NCBI RefSeq assembly: GCF_000176015.1
Contig: NZ_ACYY01000015.1
Location: 33,592 to 97,591 of the forward strand
DNA: 64,000 nt
Source of the DNA: Rhodobacter ferrooxidans
GTDB taxonomy: Bacteria > Pseudomonadota > Alphaproteobacteria > Rhodobacterales > Rhodobacteraceae
Direction: 5' to 3'
In this document: piece by piece, positions 19,795-29,637 of the stretch
Numbering within the stretch: position 1 is the stretch's first letter
How the letters are laid out: the number at the start of each line of letters is the position of its first letter
Position numbers and translations under genes: made by a program
The notes under the pieces: model-generated
What the model was told of the DNA's origin: nothing
Seen by the model: the letters and a program-made list of their open reading frames with translations, nothing else
Databases searched by the model: none

Positions 19795-20799
19795 TCAGGC
19801 GTCTATCTGCCGAAGCTCCGGCAGGAACGCCATCAGCATGACCGGCAGTTGATCCCGCCCCGGCCCAGATGCGATCACCACCACGCGGGTGTCGGAAACC
19901 CCTTCGGGCCATGCCTCCAGCGACCGTGGCGGGCTCATCAGGTGCTGCACCACGTGATAGACGCTGGGCGAAGCCTGCCCGGTCAGCCGCACGATGGCCT
20001 TCAGCCGCAACAGGTCCGGCCCGAAGCTGTGCTGCATCGCACCAATGGCCATTTCGATCACCCGCGACTCCAGCGGCTTGTCGGTGGTGAAGCCGAAGGC
20101 CGAGATCGAATCGCCGTGGCGATTGACGTTGTGAGGATGGTGATGGTGATGCGGCACGAACCGCAGCCAATCCTGCACCGCAGGCGGCTTGCCCGCAGGG
20201 TCGAAGGCCGCCAGCGAGAACACATCCTCCACCGCAACGGCATCCGCCAGCATCACCCGCGCATTCGGCGCCAGTGCTGCCAGCCGCTCGGCCAGATCGG
20301 CAGGCTCTGCCAGATCGGTTTTCGAGATCACCAGCAGGTCCGCCACCCCGACTTGCCGCAGCGCCTCGGGAAAGCGGTCCAGCGTCTCGGCAACCGAGGC
20401 CGCATCGACCACCGTCACCACGCCGTTCAGCGTGAAGGCCCCGAGCATGATGTCGTTGGCCATGAAGGCCTGCATCACCGGCGCCGGGTCTGCCAGCCCG
20501 GTGGTCTCGATCACCACGCGTGAGAAGCGCGGTCCAACACCCTGATCCGACTCGTCTTTCAGCCGCAGCAGGGTCAGGCGCACATCACCCGAAACCGTGC
20601 AGCACAGACAGCCGGTAGAGGTCGCAAAGGCCCGCTCGTCGCCGCCCTGCACCAGCCCGCCGTCGATATCAACGCTGCCGAATTCGTTGACGATCACCGC
20701 GGTGTCGCCAAAACCGGGCTGCGCCATCAGCCTGTTCAGCAGCGTGGTTTTCCCGGCGCCCAGAAAGCCGGTGAGGATGGTCACGGGGATGCGGGTCAT
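19795..20799 (-). CDS. CobW/COG0523-family GTPase, His-rich
   Basis: P-loop metal chaperone/insertase family. The 334 aa start at MTRIPVTILTGFLGAGKTTLL, which holds Walker A (GFLGAGKTT). The metal site CLCC (STGCLCCTV) lies near residue 69. IETTGLADPAPV and the guanine motif SKTDLA are present. The run HHHHHPH about residue 215 is a further metal-binding stretch. It lies last in the cobO-cobQ unit, 16 bases behind cobQ, so a role in cobalt supply for B12 is likely. A zinc role cannot be excluded for this family. It is a paralogue of the CobW at 23603. Confidence 0.88.
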   Translation of the reverse strand: MTRIPVTILTGFLGAGKTTLLNRLMAQPGFGDTAVIVNEFGSVDIDGGLVQGGDERAFATSTGCLCCTVSGDVRLTLLRLKDESDQGVGPRFSRVVIETTGLADPAPVMQAFMANDIMLGAFTLNGVVTVVDAASVAETLDRFPEALRQVGVADLLVISKTDLAEPADLAERLAALAPNARVMLADAVAVEDVFSLAAFDPAGKPPAVQDWLRFVPHHHHHPHNVNRHGDSISAFGFTTDKPLESRVIEMAIGAMQHSFGPDLLRLKAIVRLTGQASPSVYHVVQHLMSPPRSLEAWPEGVSDTRVVVIASGPGRDQLPVMLMAFLPELRQIDA

Positions 20800-20815
20800 C
20801 GCGGTTTTCCTTGTT

Positions 20816-22270
20816 TCAGCGCGCCAGGGCCAGCAGGCCCGGCACGTCCAGATGCGCCTCCAGATGGGCGGCCAGCGCGTCCAGCGTCGCCTCGACCCCG
20901 GCACTGTAGGCCAGGCCAGACGGCTGCGCCCCCAACTGCCGCAGAAAGGCGCTGCGAAAGCCGTCCTGCGCGAACATGCCGTGCAGATAGCTGCCGATGA
21001 TCCGGCCATCAAGGCTGCAAGCCCCCTCAGGGGCACCTGCGACATGGGCAAAGGGCCGCGCACGGGCCGGGCCTTCGGTGCGACCGATATGGATCTCATA
21101 ACCCTCCATCGCCGTGCCCGTGGCCGCATGCACCGCTTGCGTGCGGGTCAGCCGCTTGTCGGGCGTCATCAGCGTCTCCACCTCCAGCAAGCCAAGGCCC
21201 GGGGTTTCGCCCGGCGCACCCTCCAGCCCTTGCGGGTCGCGGATGACCTGCCCCAGCATCTGGTAGCCGCCACAGATGCCCAGCACCTGCCCGCCACGCC
21301 GCACGTGTGCTGCAAGATCAATGTCCCAGCCCTGCGCCCGCAGGTAGGCCAGATCGCCGCGAGTGGATTTGCTGCCCGGAATGATCACCAGATCGGTATC
21401 GCCGGGAATCGCCTGCCCGGCGCCGATCATCCGCAAACTGACCCCCGGTTCCTGCGCCAGCGGGTCGAGATCGTCGAAATTGGCAATCCGCGACAGCGCC
21501 AGACAGGCCACCTTGAAAGCACCGCTGCCACCACCCTTCGGCAGGTCCAGCGCATCCTCGGCAGGCAGGCGCGAGGCGGCGTCAAAGAACGGCAGCACGC
21601 CGAAACCATGCCAGCCGGTCTGCGCCGCGATCAGCCGATAGCCCTCATCAAACAGACGAGGATCTCCGCGGAACTTGTTGATCAGAAAGCCTGAAATCAT
21701 CGCGGCATCCAAAGGGTCCAGCACTACCTTGGTGCCCACCATCTGCGCGATCACTCCGCCACGGTCGATGTCGCCCACCAGCATCACCGGGCAATCGGCG
21801 GCGCGGGCAAAGCCCATGTTGGCAATGTCACCGGCGCGCAGGTTGACCTCGGCAGGCGACCCCGCGCCTTCAACGACCACCAGATCCACCCCCGCCTTCA
21901 GCCGCGCGAAACTGTCCAGCACCGGCGCCATCAGGCTGGGCTTCAGTGCCGCATAGTCGCGCGCCTTCACCGTGGCCAACCGCCGCCCCTGCACCACCAC
22001 CTGCGCGCCCATCTCGGATTCAGGCTTCAGCAGCACCGGGTTCATGTCGGTATGCGGCGCCAGCCCGCAGGCCAAAGCCTGCAACGCCTGCGCCCGACCG
22101 ATCTCGCCACCATCCGCCGTCACCGCGGCATTGTTCGACATGTTCTGCGGCTTGAACGGCGCCACTTGCAAGCCACGCACCTTAGCTGCGCGGCACAACC
22201 CAGCCACCAGCAAGGATTTTCCGACATTCGACCCGGCGCCCTGGATCATCAGCGCCTTGCCGCCGGGCAT
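20816..22270 (-). CDS. cobQ: Cobyric acid synthase
   Basis: Glutamine-dependent amidation of adenosyl-cobyrinic acid a,c-diamide at positions b, d, e and g. The 484 aa are full length. Synthetase domain: [19 protein letters not shown] (9-27), [12 protein letters not shown]. Class-I glutamine amidotransferase domain: [11 protein letters not shown] with the nucleophile Cys about residue 330, and SYLHGMF with the catalytic His. The start ATG shares one base with the cobO stop (TGATG). Confidence 0.97.
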   Translation of the reverse strand: MPGGKALMIQGAGSNVGKSLLVAGLCRAAKVRGLQVAPFKPQNMSNNAAVTADGGEIGRAQALQALACGLAPHTDMNPVLLKPESEMGAQVVVQGRRLATVKARDYAALKPSLMAPVLDSFARLKAGVDLVVVEGAGSPAEVNLRAGDIANMGFARAADCPVMLVGDIDRGGVIAQMVGTKVVLDPLDAAMISGFLINKFRGDPRLFDEGYRLIAAQTGWHGFGVLPFFDAASRLPAEDALDLPKGGGSGAFKVACLALSRIANFDDLDPLAQEPGVSLRMIGAGQAIPGDTDLVIIPGSKSTRGDLAYLRAQGWDIDLAAHVRRGGQVLGICGGYQMLGQVIRDPQGLEGAPGETPGLGLLEVETLMTPDKRLTRTQAVHAATGTAMEGYEIHIGRTEGPARARPFAHVAGAPEGACSLDGRIIGSYLHGMFAQDGFRSAFLRQLGAQPSGLAYSAGVEATLDALAAHLEAHLDVPGLLALAR

Positions 22271-22908
22271 CAGAACTCCACCCCCTTCTGCGCCTTGATG
22301 CCCGATCGGAACGGATGCTTCAGCAGCGTCATCTCGGTGGCAAGGTCGGCCAGTTCGATCAACGCCTCGGGCGCATTGCGCCCGGTCAGCACCACATGGG
22401 TCAGCGGCGGTTTCTCCTCGCGCAGGAACCGCACCACCTCGGCCACGTCCAGATAGTCATAGCGCAGGGCGATGTTGATCTCGTCCAGCAGCACGAAGCG
22501 GATCGTGGGGTCCAGGATCAGCGCCTTGGCCTTCGCCCACCCCGCCTGCGCCGCCGCGATATCGCGGGCGCGGTCCTGGGTTTCCCAGGTAAACCCCTCG
22601 CCCATGGCGTGAAACTGGCACAGATCCGCGAAATGCGCCTCGATCAGCCGCCGCTCGCCGGTGTCCCAGGCGCCCTTGATGAACTGCACCACGGCGCAGG
22701 GCATCTGATGCGCGATGCAGCGCAGAATCATCCCGAAGCCCGAGGACGACTTGCCCTTGCCCGCCCCGGTCAGCACGATCACCAGGCCCTTTTCGCCCTC
22801 CTTAGTCGCCATGATCTTGTCGCGCGCGGCTTTTTTCTTGGCCATCTTGCTGGCGTGACGCGCCTCAAGGCTGATCGCGGCGGGGGGCGTGTCGCTGGTG
22901 TCTGGCAT
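22270..22908 (-). CDS. cobO: Cob(I)yrinic acid a,c-diamide adenosyltransferase
   Basis: Corrinoid adenosyltransferase of the CobO/BtuR/CobA type. The 212 aa start at [18 protein letters not shown], with GAGGAAC 7 bases upstream. P-loop [18 protein letters not shown] (about residues 46-63), VVQFIKGAW, and [15 protein letters not shown] with the ADP/corrin-facing motif. It heads the minus-strand unit cobO-cobQ-cobW-like. Its start is back-to-back with the plus-strand riboswitch, so the intergenic region holds divergent promoters. Confidence 0.96.
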   Translation of the reverse strand: MPDTSDTPPAAISLEARHASKMAKKKAARDKIMATKEGEKGLVIVLTGAGKGKSSSGFGMILRCIAHQMPCAVVQFIKGAWDTGERRLIEAHFADLCQFHAMGEGFTWETQDRARDIAAAQAGWAKAKALILDPTIRFVLLDEINIALRYDYLDVAEVVRFLREEKPPLTHVVLTGRNAPEALIELADLATEMTLLKHPFRSGIKAQKGVEF

Positions 22909-22957
22909 ATGACGTTCCTCATCCTTGACATGGGCGGCAAGCTGCCTCAGGACAGGC

Positions 22958-23148
22958 GGCGCTGGTGCCTGTGGTATGACAGGCGAAGAGGGAATGCGAC
23001 AGGGTTTGCGACCATGCGGGTCGGAAACGCGAAGCGCAGCCGCCCCCGCGACCGTGACCGGAGAGGCCCCGTTGCCACTGACCGCAAGGTTGGGAAGGCG
23101 GGGGCCGGGGGGAAACCCGCTCTGCAAGCCGGGAGACCTGCCAGCGCC
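22958..23148 (+). promoter_or_regulatory. Cobalamin (AdoCbl) riboswitch 1
   Basis: Conserved aptamer elements appear in order on the plus strand: P1 GGCGCTGG (22958-22965) paired with CCAGCGCC (23141-23148); GAAGAGGGAA; GCCGCCCCCGCGACC; GCCACTG (23074-23080) with GGGAAGGCG (from 23092); and the B12 box GCAAGCCGGGAGACCTGCC (23124-23142). It precedes the DUF1636-cobW-cobN...cobA transcript and should shut it down when adenosylcobalamin is high. A small hairpin after the aptamer (GCGGA 23161-23165 / TCCGC 23174-23178) may be part of the expression platform. Confidence 0.93.
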
Positions 23149-23241
23149 GATGTTTCACGGGCGGACGGGGTGTTCCGCGACCGGGTGGCAGCCATGGTTG
23201 CCTCTGGCGCTTTCCCCGTTCGGCCACAGCCGGATTGCGCG

Positions 23242-23598
23242 ATGCCAAGGGCCGTTCTGCATGTCTGCACCACCTGCCGCCGCGGCGACCCCGTAGAGGA
23301 CGCCCCGCGCCCCGGTGCGCTGCTGCTGGCAGCATTGCAGGCGGAAGGCCTGCCCGAGGGGGTGGAGTTGCGCGGCGTCGAGTGTCTGTCGGCCTGTTCG
23401 AATGGCTGCGCCGTGGCGCTTTCGGCGGCGGGCAAGTGGTCCTATGTCTATGGCAACCTCGATCCCGTGTTGCACGCCCCCGCCATTCTTGAGGGTGCCG
23501 CCGCCTATGCGCAGGCCGCCGATGGGCTGGTGCCCTGGCGGCAACGCCCCGAAATTTTCCGCAAACAAAGCCTCGCCCGTATACCGCCACAGGAGTAA
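23242..23598 (+). CDS. DUF1636 family, [2Fe-2S] ferredoxin-like metal-binding protein
   Basis: Small cysteine-rich protein, 118 aa from MPRAVLHVCTTCRRGD. Cysteines in CTTC (about 9-12) and CLSACSNGC (about 51-59) match the thioredoxin-like ferredoxin pattern of DUF1636. The first gene after riboswitch 1 and 4 bases before cobW, so it is B12-regulated and likely handles cobalt or electron supply for corrin synthesis. Its biochemical role is not established as far as I know. The start could instead be ATG 23194. Neither has a strong RBS. Confidence 0.8.
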   Translation: MPRAVLHVCTTCRRGDPVEDAPRPGALLLAALQAEGLPEGVELRGVECLSACSNGCAVALSAAGKWSYVYGNLDPVLHAPAILEGAAAYAQAADGLVPWRQRPEIFRKQSLARIPPQE

Positions 23599-23602
23599 GC
23601 CC

Positions 23603-24637
23603 ATGACCAACCTTGCAAAAATCCCCGTGACGGTGATCACCGGCTTTCTTGGTGCCGGCAAGACTACGCTGATCCGGCACCTGATGGCCAACCCGCAGGG
23701 CAAGCGGCTGGCGGTGCTGGTCAACGAGTTCGGCACGCTGGGGGTGGATGGCGACATCCTTAAATCCTGCGCCGATGCCAACTGCCCCGCCGAGAACATT
23801 GTGGAGCTTGCCAACGGCTGCATCTGCTGCACGGTGGCGGACGAGTTCATCCCGACAATTCAGGCGCTTATGGCGCTGCCTTCACGTCCCGACCACATCC
23901 TGATCGAAACCTCTGGTCTGGCGCTGCCGAAGCCCTTGCTGAAGGCCTTCGACTGGCCCGCCATCCGCTCGCAGATCACCGTTGACGGGGTGATTGCGCT
24001 GGCCGATGCCGAGGCGGTGGCGGCGGGACGGTTTGCGCCGGACGTGGCGGCGGTGGATGCCCAGCGTTTGGCCGACCCCGGTCTGGACCATGAAACCCCG
24101 CTTTCGGAGGTGTTCGAGGATCAGATCGCCTGTGCCGATATCGTGCTGCTGTCCAAGGCTGACCTCGCGGGCGAGGCCGGCGTAGCCGCCGCCCGCGCGG
24201 TGATCGAGGCGGAAAGCCCGCGCCGCCTGCCGATTCTGGCGATGACCGATGGCATCATCGACCCGCGGCTGGTGCTGGGGTTGAACGCGGCGGCCGAGGA
24301 TGACATTGCTTCGCGTCCCTCGCATCATGACGGACACGACGACCATGAGCATGACTATTTCCTGAGCGTTGTCATGGAATTGCCAGAGGTTGTTGACGTG
24401 GATGCCTTGCAGGTGGCGATCCAGCGACTGGCGCAGGAGCAGAAGATTTTGCGGGTGAAGGGCTATGTCGCGGTGGCGGGCAAGCCGATGCGGCTGCTGG
24501 TGCAGGCGGTCGGCGCCCGGGTGCGGGTGCAATACGACCGGCCCTGGGGCAGCGAGGCGCGGCAAACTCGGCTGGTGGTGATCGCTGAACAGGCCGACAT
24601 CGACATTTCCGCGATCCGGGTTGTGCTGGAGGGCTGA
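23603..24637 (+). CDS. cobW: CobW GTPase of cobalamin biosynthesis
   Basis: COG0523 P-loop GTPase thought to deliver cobalt to the CobNST chelatase. The 344 aa start at ATG 23603 with AGGAGT upstream. Walker A GFLGAGKTTLIRH (about 15-27), metal motif CICC in ANGCICCTV (about residue 74), ETSGLALPKP, SKADLA, and a His/Asp-rich segment HHDGHDDHEHD (about residue 240). Sits directly before cobN, the classic order in aerobic B12 operons. Confidence 0.95.
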   Translation: MTNLAKIPVTVITGFLGAGKTTLIRHLMANPQGKRLAVLVNEFGTLGVDGDILKSCADANCPAENIVELANGCICCTVADEFIPTIQALMALPSRPDHILIETSGLALPKPLLKAFDWPAIRSQITVDGVIALADAEAVAAGRFAPDVAAVDAQRLADPGLDHETPLSEVFEDQIACADIVLLSKADLAGEAGVAAARAVIEAESPRRLPILAMTDGIIDPRLVLGLNAAAEDDIASRPSHHDGHDDHEHDYFLSVVMELPEVVDVDALQVAIQRLAQEQKILRVKGYVAVAGKPMRLLVQAVGARVRVQYDRPWGSEARQTRLVVIAEQADIDISAIRVVLEG

Positions 24638-24639
24638 AC

Positions 24640-27600
24640 TTGCACATCGTCTACCGCGAAAGCCACGGGCTGGAGGAGACCGACACGCCGTTCGACCTGG
24701 GGCAAACCCCGGCCGATCTGGTGGTGCTGTCGTTTTCCGACAGCGACCTTGGGGCTTTTGCGGCGGGCTGGCAGCGCGGGCGCGACAGTCTTCCCAGCCT
24801 GCGGTTGGCCAATCTGGTGGCACTGCGGCATCCGCTTTCGGTGGATACGTATTCTGAATCAGTGCTTTGCCGCGCGAAAGGCATCCTGATCCGGCTGATC
24901 GGCGGCGAAAGTTATTGGGCTTACGGGCTGGCGCAGGTGCAGGATATGGCGCGCAGGCTGGGCATTGCGCTGGCGGTGCTGCCTGCCGACGGGCGCGAGG
25001 ATGCGCGGCTGGATCAGCTTTCCACCCTGCCGGTTTCGACCCTGCGGCGGCTTTCGGCGCTGTGCGATGCCGGGGGGGCGGTCGCGGCGCAGGCGGCTTT
25101 GGCGCAACTTTCGCTGGCGGCGGGGCTGTATGCCGGGCCGGTGCCGGGCGACAAGACCGTGACCGATTGCGGCTGGTATGATCCGGCGCGCGGCGTGGTT
25201 GCGGGGCCATCGGGCGACGGTCCGGCGGCAGCGGTGGTGTTCTACCGCAGCTATCTGACCGCCGCCGACACCGGCCCGGTGGATGCGCTGATCGACGGCT
25301 TGCGGGCGCGGGGGTTCAACGCCATCGGGCTGTTTGCGCCCTCGCTGAAGGCGGCGGGGGCCGGGGAATGGCTGAAAGGGGCGCTCGCTGCGCTCGCGCC
25401 AGTGACGATCCTCAACGCTACCGCTTTTTCGGGGCGTGGCGCGGATGGCAGCAGCCCGCTGGATGGCCCCGGCTGCCCGGTGTTCCAGGTGGCGCTGTCA
25501 ACCGCCCGCAGGCGCGACTGGGCCTCGGCGGATCGCGGTTTGTCACCCGCCGATCTGGCGATGCACGTCGTGCTGCCCGAGGTGGACGGCCGGATTTTCG
25601 CCGGTGTCGCCAGCTTCAAATCGCCCGGCAAGCGCGACCCGGACCTGCAGTTTTCCCGCTTTGCCCACCGCGCCGATGCCGGGCGGGTTGCCACCATTCT
25701 GGACCGGGTGGAGGGCTGGCACCGCCTGGCCCGCACGCCCGCGCCGCAGCGGCAGGTGGCGCTGGTGCTGTCCACCTATCCCGGCAAGGCGCATCAACTG
25801 GCGCATGCCGTGGGGCTGGATGCCCTGGCCTCGCTGGAGGCGATCCTGCTTCATCTGAAGTCTGAGGATTATGCCGTAACCACTTGCAATAAAGCGGGTA
25901 AGTTGCTTCTCACTGAAACATCAAGCTGGCCACTGACCGACTATCTCGCTGCGCTGAAATCCCTGCCGGAAACCCTGCAAGCGGCGCTGCAAGCCGCCTG
26001 GGGTGCGCCTGCCACCGACCCTGCCTGCCGCGATGGCGCCTTCCATTTCGCCGCCCTGCGCCGGGGCAACGCCCTGGTGGCGCTGCAACCCGAGCGCGGC
26101 GAGGTGGCCAGCCGGGACGGCGACTACCACGACCTGTCGCGCACGCCGCGCCATGCCTATGTCGCCTTCTACCTGTGGCTGCGCGCGCAAGGCATCCATG
26201 CGCTGATTCACATTGGCGCGCATGGCACGCTGGAATGGCTGCCGGGGAAATCTGTTGCGTTGTCAGACGTTTGCTGGCCGGAAGTGTTGTGCGGCCCCTT
26301 GCCGGTGATCTACCCGTTCATCGTCAACGACCCCGGCGAGGCGGCGCAGGCCAAGCGGCGCATCGGGGCGGTGACGCTGGGGCATCTGCCGCCCGCCATG
26401 GCCGCCTCGGCGGTGCCGGAAGGCCTGCACCGGCTGGAGCGGTTGTTGGACGAATACTCCACCGCCGATGGGCTTGACCCCAGCCGCCGCGACCGTCTGA
26501 TTGCCGACATCCGCAATGAGGCGAAGGCGGCAGGGGTGGAGGACGATCTGGCCCTGCCCGCCAATGCCAGTGCCGCCGAGGCGATCACCCGCATCGACCG
26601 CTTTGTCTGCGACATCAAGGAAAGCCAGTTCGGCGACGGGTTGCATGTCTATGGTCAGGGTGCCGGGGAAATGCAGGGCCTCAGCATGGCTTTGGCGGGC
26701 AAGCGGGTGGCGGCGGGGCCGGCGGGTTCGCCCTATCGCGGGCGGGCGGACGTGCTGCCCACGGGGCGCAATCTCTATTCGGTCGATCCGCGGGCGGTGC
26801 CGTCGCGCGGGGCGCATGCGCAGGGGGTGAAGCTGGCCGAGGAGCTGCTGCGGCGGCATCTGCAGGATCAGGGCGACTGGCCGCGCGGGCTGGTGATCGA
26901 CCTTTGGGGCTCGGCGTCGATGCGCACGGCGGGCGAGGAATTTGCCATGGCGCTGCATCTGGCGGGGCTGGCGCCGGTCTGGGATGCGGGGTCGGACCGG
27001 GTGTCGGGGTTTGAAATCGTACCGCTGGCCTTGCTGGGGCGGCCAAGGATCGACGTGACGCTGCGGGTTTCCGGCCTGTTCCGCGACATCTTTCCGGGGC
27101 TGGCGCAGATGTTCGAGGCCGGGGCGGCGGCTTTGGCGGAACGCGAGGAAGCCGCCGACGACAACCCCTATACCCTGCGCATCAACCGGGTGTTTGGTCC
27201 GAAACCGGGGCTTTACGGGCTGGGCATGGGCGAATCGCTGGAGGATTACAGTGCCGAGGGCCGGGCGGCGGCGGGCGAGGCCTGGTTGAAGGGCAGCGAA
27301 TGGGCGATTGATGCGCAGGGCGTGGCAACCCCGGCGCGGGCGGCTTTGGAGGCGCGACTGCGGACCGCCGACGGCTTTGCCCATGTACAGGATCTGGCGG
27401 AAACCGATCTGCTGCTGGCCTCGGACTATGCCGCCCATGAAGGCGGCTTTGCCGCTGCCGTGGCGCGGCTGGGCGGGGCGGAACCCGCGCTTTACCATCT
27501 GGATACCAGCAAATCCGCCCCGCAGGCCCGAACCGTGGCCGAGGAGATTGCAAGGGTGGTTCGGGCGCGGGCGGCCAATCCGCTCTGGGCCGACGGCATG

Positions 27601-27870
27601 ATGCGGCATGGTTTCCGTGGGGCGGCAGAACTGGCGGCAACGCTGGACCATCTGGCGGCTTTCGCGCATCTGACCCGCGCGGTGCCGCCGCATCTGTTTG
27701 ATCTTTATCACGAAGCCACGCTGGGGCGGGCCGATCTGGTGGATTTCATGGAAGCCGAAAACCCCGGCGCGCTGGCGGCGATGCAGGCGCGGTTTGCCGC
27801 CCTGCGCGACGCCGGGCTGTGGATCACCCGGCGCAACTCGATCGCCGCGGCGATGGAGGCGGGGGCATGA
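24640..27870 (+). CDS. cobN: Aerobic cobaltochelatase subunit CobN
   Basis: Large subunit of the ATP-dependent CobN-CobS-CobT complex that inserts cobalt into hydrogenobyrinic acid a,c-diamide. The 1076 aa are somewhat short for CobN (about 1100-1270) but complete at both ends. TTG start at 24640: TGGAGGG at 24626-24632 is a good RBS and the family N-terminus (..DLGQTPADLVVLSFSDSDL) begins here. MgCH/CobN motifs include HIGAHGTLEWLPGK and GVASFKSPGK. cobS and cobT are not in this window. The stop overlaps the cobG start as ATGA. Confidence 0.96.
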   Translation: MHIVYRESHGLEETDTPFDLGQTPADLVVLSFSDSDLGAFAAGWQRGRDSLPSLRLANLVALRHPLSVDTYSESVLCRAKGILIRLIGGESYWAYGLAQVQDMARRLGIALAVLPADGREDARLDQLSTLPVSTLRRLSALCDAGGAVAAQAALAQLSLAAGLYAGPVPGDKTVTDCGWYDPARGVVAGPSGDGPAAAVVFYRSYLTAADTGPVDALIDGLRARGFNAIGLFAPSLKAAGAGEWLKGALAALAPVTILNATAFSGRGADGSSPLDGPGCPVFQVALSTARRRDWASADRGLSPADLAMHVVLPEVDGRIFAGVASFKSPGKRDPDLQFSRFAHRADAGRVATILDRVEGWHRLARTPAPQRQVALVLSTYPGKAHQLAHAVGLDALASLEAILLHLKSEDYAVTTCNKAGKLLLTETSSWPLTDYLAALKSLPETLQAALQAAWGAPATDPACRDGAFHFAALRRGNALVALQPERGEVASRDGDYHDLSRTPRHAYVAFYLWLRAQGIHALIHIGAHGTLEWLPGKSVALSDVCWPEVLCGPLPVIYPFIVNDPGEAAQAKRRIGAVTLGHLPPAMAASAVPEGLHRLERLLDEYSTADGLDPSRRDRLIADIRNEAKAAGVEDDLALPANASAAEAITRIDRFVCDIKESQFGDGLHVYGQGAGEMQGLSMALAGKRVAAGPAGSPYRGRADVLPTGRNLYSVDPRAVPSRGAHAQGVKLAEELLRRHLQDQGDWPRGLVIDLWGSASMRTAGEEFAMALHLAGLAPVWDAGSDRVSGFEIVPLALLGRPRIDVTLRVSGLFRDIFPGLAQMFEAGAAALAEREEAADDNPYTLRINRVFGPKPGLYGLGMGESLEDYSAEGRAAAGEAWLKGSEWAIDAQGVATPARAALEARLRTADGFAHVQDLAETDLLLASDYAAHEGGFAAAVARLGGAEPALYHLDTSKSAPQARTVAEEIARVVRARAANPLWADGMMRHGFRGAAELAATLDHLAAFAHLTRAVPPHLFDLYHEATLGRADLVDFMEAENPGALAAMQARFAALRDAGLWITRRNSIAAAMEAGA

Positions 27871-29006
27871 GCGCGCCGGTGATCCAAGGCTGGTGCCCCG
27901 GCGCGTTGCGGCCGATGGCGTCGGGCGACGGGCTGGTGGTGCGGGTGCGCCCCCGCGGCGGGCGGCTTGAACCGGCGCAGGCGGCGGGGATTGCGGCGCT
28001 GTCCCGCGCTCATGGCAACGGGGTGATCGACCTTTCGGCGCGGGCCAATGTGCAATTGCGCGGTGTGACCGAGGCCAGCCATGGGCCGCTGCTCGAGGGG
28101 TTGCGGGCGCTGGGGTTGCTCGACGAAAGCATTGCCGCCGAGACCCGCCGCAACATCGTGGTGACGCCTTTCTGGGACGCCGGGGATGGCACGCAGGCCT
28201 TGGCGCAGGCGCTGGCAAAGGCGTTGGCGCCGGACGCCCCGGCCCTGCCCGGCAAGTTCGGCTTTGCCGTGGATACCGGCGCCACTCCGGTGCTGCGCGG
28301 CACGGCGGCGGATATAAGGCTGGAATGTAGCGCGGAGGGGCGGTTGCTGGTGAGGGCGGATGGGGCTTCAACCGGCGCCAACGTGACACCCGAAACCGCC
28401 GCCGAGACTGCCCTGCATCTGGCGCGCTGGTTCGTTGAAAGTGGTGGCATTTCCGAAAGCCGAGGCCGGATGGCGGCGCACCTGGCGCGGGGGGCGGTGT
28501 TGCCGGGGGTGTTTCGGGAAGCCGAGGCTTTGCCGCCGGGGGAACTCCCGCAGTTTGCGCCGGGCACCGTTCCGCAGGGCCAGCTTGTCGGCTTTGCCTT
28601 CGGCCAGATGCAGGCGGAAACCCTTGCGGCGCTGGCGGGCCTCTGGCCGCTGCGGGTCACGCCTTGGCGGATGCTGCTGATTGAAGGGCTGCGGGGCACG
28701 CCTGCCCTGCCCGGCCTGATCACCGACGCGCATGACCCGCTGCTGCGGGTGATTGCCTGCACCGGCGCGCCGGGCTGCCCGCAGGCTTTGCAGCCCACAA
28801 GGCCCCTCGCGCGGGCGCTGGCGGCGCATGTGCCGTCGGGGCAGATGCTGCATGTCTCGGGCTGCGCCAAGGCCTGCGCCCATCCGGGGCAAGGCCCGGT
28901 GACGCTGCTGGCCGAAGCGGGCGGTTTCCGCCATGGCGCCACAGGCCCTGCCCTTTCCGCCAAGGCTCTGCTAGAGCGCCCGCAAACCCTGTTCGAGGCC
29001 CCGTGA
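27867..29006 (+). CDS. cobG: Precorrin-3B synthase
   Basis: Oxygen-dependent iron-sulfur enzyme forming precorrin-3B, a mark of the aerobic pathway. The 379 aa start at MSAPVIQGWCPGAL. Sulfite/nitrite-reductase-like repeats with SARANVQLRGV. The 4Fe-4S cysteines are in IACTGAPGCPQAL and SGCAKACAHPG near residue 300-335. The ATG at 27867 overlaps the cobN stop. The cobH ATG shares one base with its stop. Confidence 0.94.
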   Translation: MSAPVIQGWCPGALRPMASGDGLVVRVRPRGGRLEPAQAAGIAALSRAHGNGVIDLSARANVQLRGVTEASHGPLLEGLRALGLLDESIAAETRRNIVVTPFWDAGDGTQALAQALAKALAPDAPALPGKFGFAVDTGATPVLRGTAADIRLECSAEGRLLVRADGASTGANVTPETAAETALHLARWFVESGGISESRGRMAAHLARGAVLPGVFREAEALPPGELPQFAPGTVPQGQLVGFAFGQMQAETLAALAGLWPLRVTPWRMLLIEGLRGTPALPGLITDAHDPLLRVIACTGAPGCPQALQPTRPLARALAAHVPSGQMLHVSGCAKACAHPGQGPVTLLAEAGGFRHGATGPALSAKALLERPQTLFEAP

Positions 29007-29635
29007 TGCCGCATGTCTACGAAACCGATGGCGCCGCCATCTACCTGCAAAGCTTTGCCATGATCCGGGCCGAGGCCGATCTGGCGCGCTTCACCCCCGA
29101 GGAGGAAGTGGTGGTGGTGCGGATGATCCATGCGGCGGGGATGGTCGGGCTGGAGGCCCATGTCCGCTTCACCCCCGGCATGGCGATTGCCGCCCGGGCG
29201 GCGCTGGAGGCCGGGGCGCCGATCCTGTGCGATGTGCGGATGGTCTCCGAAGGCATCACCCGGTCGCGGCTGCCTGCGGGCAACCAGATCATCAGCACGC
29301 TGCAAGACCCGCGGGTGCCGGACATGGCCAAGGCGATGGGCAACACCCGGTCGGCGGCGGCGCTGGAGCTGTGGCGGCCGCATCTGCAAGGCGCGGTGGT
29401 GGCGATCGGCAACGCGCCGACGGCCCTGTTCCACCTGCTGAACATGCTGCAAGACCCGGCCTGCCCGCGGCCTGCGGCGATCATCGGCTGCCCGGTGGGG
29501 TTTGTCGGGGCCGCCGAATCCAAGGCCGCCTTGATGCAGGATGCCCCGGCACCGTCAATGATCGTCGAGGGCAGGCTGGGTGGGTCGGCCATCACCGTGG
29601 CGGCGGTCAACGCCCTTGCCAGCCGGAAGGAATAG
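29006..29635 (+). CDS. cobH: Precorrin-8X methylmutase
   Basis: Moves the C11 methyl to C12, giving hydrogenobyrinic acid. The 209 aa start at MPHVYETDGAAIYLQSF, where ATG 29006 forms TGATG with the cobG stop. Catalytic His in VRMIHAAGMVG (about residue 42). GNAPTALFHLLNML and IIGCPVGFVGAAESK are family motifs. A GTG three bases upstream is an alternative start but less likely. Confidence 0.96.
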   Translation: MPHVYETDGAAIYLQSFAMIRAEADLARFTPEEEVVVVRMIHAAGMVGLEAHVRFTPGMAIAARAALEAGAPILCDVRMVSEGITRSRLPAGNQIISTLQDPRVPDMAKAMGNTRSAAALELWRPHLQGAVVAIGNAPTALFHLLNMLQDPACPRPAAIIGCPVGFVGAAESKAALMQDAPAPSMIVEGRLGGSAITVAAVNALASRKE

Positions 29636-29637
29636 CC

